Of a DNA stretch of 64,000 bases, positions 62,610-64,000 are shown piece by piece (within the stretch, counting starts at the first letter, position 1; every line of letters starts with the position of its first letter). The position numbers and the translations under genes were made by a program. The notes below the pieces were generated by a model. The model had not been told where the DNA came from. It saw only the letters and a list, made by a program, of their open reading frames with translations, and searched no databases. The DNA lies in NCBI RefSeq assembly GCF_900167455.1, contig NZ_FUWJ01000002.1, positions 682,305-746,304 of the forward strand, written 5' to 3'. Origin of the DNA: Enhydrobacter aerosaccus (lineage in GTDB: Bacteria; Pseudomonadota; Alphaproteobacteria; Reyranellales; Reyranellaceae).

Positions 62610-63506
62610 ATGGCTTTGAACGACGCCGCGGTCCCGCCCGCGCTTCCGGCCTTCGGCCTGTCCCGCCTGTGGCGACGCCTGCGTCGCGTGCCGCCGCTGG
62701 TCACGCTCTGCATGCTGTGGCTTGCCGTCATGATCGTGACGGCGCTGGCCGCGAACCTCATCGCGCCCTATTCGATCACCGCCTTCGACCTCAAGGCGAG
62801 GCTCGTACCGCCACTCCTGTTCGGCGGAAAGCTCCTGGCCCATCCACTCGGGACCGACGAGTTGGGCCGCGATGTGCTGTCGCGCCTGATCGTCTCCATC
62901 CGCATGAGCCTGCTGATCGCCTTCTTCGGGACGCTGATCTCGACGGCGCTGGGGACCATGCTGGGCTTTCTGGCCGCCCATTTCCGCGGCAAGGTCGAGC
63001 AGCTTGTCCTGATCGCCATCGATTTCCAGGCCAGCATGCCGTTCATGATCATCGCGTTGAGCGTGCTCGCCTTCTTCGGCAACAGCCTGGTGCTGTTCGT
63101 CGCGCTCATGGGCTTCAATGCCTGGGAGCGCTATGCCCGCATCACGCGCGGCCTCACGCTCGCCGCCAACGAGCAGGGCTATGCCGCAGCGGTACGGCAA
63201 CTCGGCGCCGGCCCGGCGCGGATCTACGGCCTGCATATCCTGCCGAACATCGCCTCGACGCTGATCGTGTCGATGACGCTGACCTTCCCGGAGATCATCC
63301 TGCTCGAGAGCGGGCTTTCGTTCCTGGGGCTGGGCGTGCAGCCGCCGCTGACCTCGCTCGGCAACATGGTCGGCTACGGTCGCGAATACATCACGCGTGC
63401 ACCCTGGATCATGCTGGCGCCGGCAAGCGTGATCGTGCTCACCACCTTCTCGATCAGCCTGTTGGGCGACTGGCTGCGCGATCGCCTCGATCCGACCTTG
63501 CGCTGA
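62610..63506 (+). CDS. Dipeptide-type ABC transporter permease (DppC-like)
   Basis: Partner permease of 298 residues with an N-terminal cytoplasmic tail, then 'HPLGTDELGRDVLSRLIVS', the DppC hallmark. The EAA loop is 'AANEQGYAAAVRQLGAGPARIYGLHILPNI', and 'LLESGLSFLGLGVQPPLTSLGNM' is also typical. AGGAGAGCGAAG precedes the ATG. It is the last gene of the operon, convergent with a lipoprotein gene. Confidence 0.92.
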   Translation: MALNDAAVPPALPAFGLSRLWRRLRRVPPLVTLCMLWLAVMIVTALAANLIAPYSITAFDLKARLVPPLLFGGKLLAHPLGTDELGRDVLSRLIVSIRMSLLIAFFGTLISTALGTMLGFLAAHFRGKVEQLVLIAIDFQASMPFMIIALSVLAFFGNSLVLFVALMGFNAWERYARITRGLTLAANEQGYAAAVRQLGAGPARIYGLHILPNIASTLIVSMTLTFPEIILLESGLSFLGLGVQPPLTSLGNMVGYGREYITRAPWIMLAPASVIVLTTFSISLLGDWLRDRLDPTLR

Positions 63507-63530
63507 CGAACCCTGCGGCAACAGTGGGCG

Positions 63531-63842
63531 TCAGAGGGCGCCGCGCAGTTCCGTCGTGTAGGAGACCAGCTTGCCGTCGAGGAAATCGATGCGGGTGCGG
63601 TTGAAGACGCGCGAGGGCGGCCCGTCCCATTCGACGATCGAGTAGGCGCTGCTTGCGGGCGCACCCGGCGTGACCAGGCTGCCGGAGCAACCCATCACCT
63701 GGATCGTCTCGTCGTAGCTCATGCCCCGGCGCAGAGCCGCGAGCTTGTCGGTCGTGGCGCCGCACCCTGACGCGCAGCCCGGCAACAGCACCGCCACTCC
63801 GAGCAAAAGCAATGCGCTCAGCAGCGCAGCGAGCAGCTTCAT
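63531..63842 (-). CDS. Small lipoprotein with a BamE/SmpA-like segment
   Basis: Lipoprotein of 103 residues. The signal peptide ends in the lipobox 'LLPGCASGC' (Cys about 23), so it should be acylated and anchored in a membrane. The mature part 'DKLAALRRGMSYDETIQVMGCSGS' resembles the helix-turn start of BamE/SmpA-like domains, followed by a short beta segment 'TRIDFLDGKLVSYTTEL'. AGGAGG lies before the ATG. The function is unknown; the resemblance is weak. Confidence 0.7.
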   Translation of the reverse strand: MKLLAALLSALLLLGVAVLLPGCASGCGATTDKLAALRRGMSYDETIQVMGCSGSLVTPGAPASSAYSIVEWDGPPSRVFNRTRIDFLDGKLVSYTTELRGAL

Positions 63843-63879
63843 ATCGACCTCCTGTCCTGCGCGAGACACCGGCATCGAT

Positions 63880-64000
63880 CTAGATCCGCTCGCCGGTTGT
63901 CTTCGCGGGTCCATCGGTCGTGGCATTGGACGAGGTCGGCGCGGAGTCCGGCCATGGCTGCGGCTTGGGTGGCTTGGTCGGTGCCTTGCAGGTCGCGCGC
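63880..64000 (-). CDS. 3' end of a gene cut by the right edge (Pro/Lys-rich C-terminus)
   Basis: A minus-strand frame is open from the window edge to a TAG at 63882-63880, reading ...'CKAPTKPPKPQPWPDSAPTS' and ending TTGERI. The third codon positions are about 80 percent G or C, as in neighbouring genes, which supports real coding. The 37-base gap to the lipoprotein gene on the same strand suggests a shared transcript. The protein cannot be identified. Confidence 0.4.
   Translation of the reverse strand, partial: RATCKAPTKPPKPQPWPDSAPTSSNATTDGPAKTTGERI

Noticed and set aside
1..64000. tRNA or rRNA genes
   Set aside because: No cloverleaf-like segments or rRNA signatures were noticed in the intergenic regions; a covariance-model search would be needed to exclude them fully.

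Overview
The window is GC-rich, densely packed bacterial DNA, most consistent with an aerobic alphaproteobacterium. Supporting signs are the oxygen-dependent (CobG/CobN) cobalamin route with Pseudomonas denitrificans-type gene content, BluB, an AapJQM-type amino-acid transporter, several branched-chain amino-acid (Liv) and dipeptide ABC systems, and an Omp25/OprB-like outer-membrane protein. No rRNA or tRNA gene is visible, so the lineage cannot be fixed; a Rhodospirillales/Reyranella-like soil or water bacterium is only a guess.

Layout. Positions 1-2.4 kb hold the 5' part of a LivH-type permease (cut by the window edge) and a GMC oxidoreductase; a small membrane protein follows. Positions 3.0-21.4 kb are a nearly complete late-acting cobalamin locus. 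Reading leftwards from a cobalamin riboswitch with its own promoter near 17.2 kb are DUF1636, cobW, cobN, cobG, cobH, cobI and cobJ, then (after an oppositely oriented cobK) cobL, cobE, cobM, cobA, cobB and bluB, nearly all joined by ATGA/GTGA stop-start overlaps. Reading rightwards are cobO and cobQ, then cobD (cbiB, minus strand) and cobC. No cobF, cobR, cobS, cobT, cobP, cobU or cobV is seen. Positions 21.5-25.4 kb hold cofD, cofC and a fused fbiC for the deazaflavin cofactor F420. Positions 25.5-35.8 kb hold an IclR regulator and LivK, divergent from a co-directional livHMGF-hyuA-hyuB-LLM oxidoreductase run that looks like an uptake and ring-opening pathway for a cyclic amide or related compound.

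Positions 34.8-44.3 kb carry a concentration of luciferase-like (LLM) flavin/F420-dependent oxidoreductases, a 6-phosphogluconate dehydrogenase, a REP-associated tyrosine transposase embedded in its REP palindromes, cofE (F420:glutamate ligase), and a convincing F420-dependent glucose-6-phosphate dehydrogenase that retains the catalytic and phosphate-binding residues of the mycobacterial enzyme. The window therefore encodes F420 synthesis, an F420 reducing enzyme and nine further candidate F420/FMN-dependent oxidoreductases. Positions 44.4-50.0 kb hold an AapJQM-type amino-acid importer (no ATPase), a TauD/TfdA dioxygenase and a HutC/PhnF-type GntR regulator with a well-formed operator upstream of the dioxygenase. 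Positions 50.3-54.5 kb hold three more LLM proteins and a threonine-synthase-like PLP enzyme. The rest holds a histone-deacetylase-family hydrolase, a two-domain outer-membrane protein, a complete dipeptide-type ABC transporter operon, a small lipoprotein and the tail of a gene cut by the right edge.

The main themes are a B12 biosynthesis block under riboswitch control, an adjacent F420 biosynthesis and use block that is unusual for a proteobacterium, and catabolic/uptake operons that may feed substrates to the F420-dependent enzymes.
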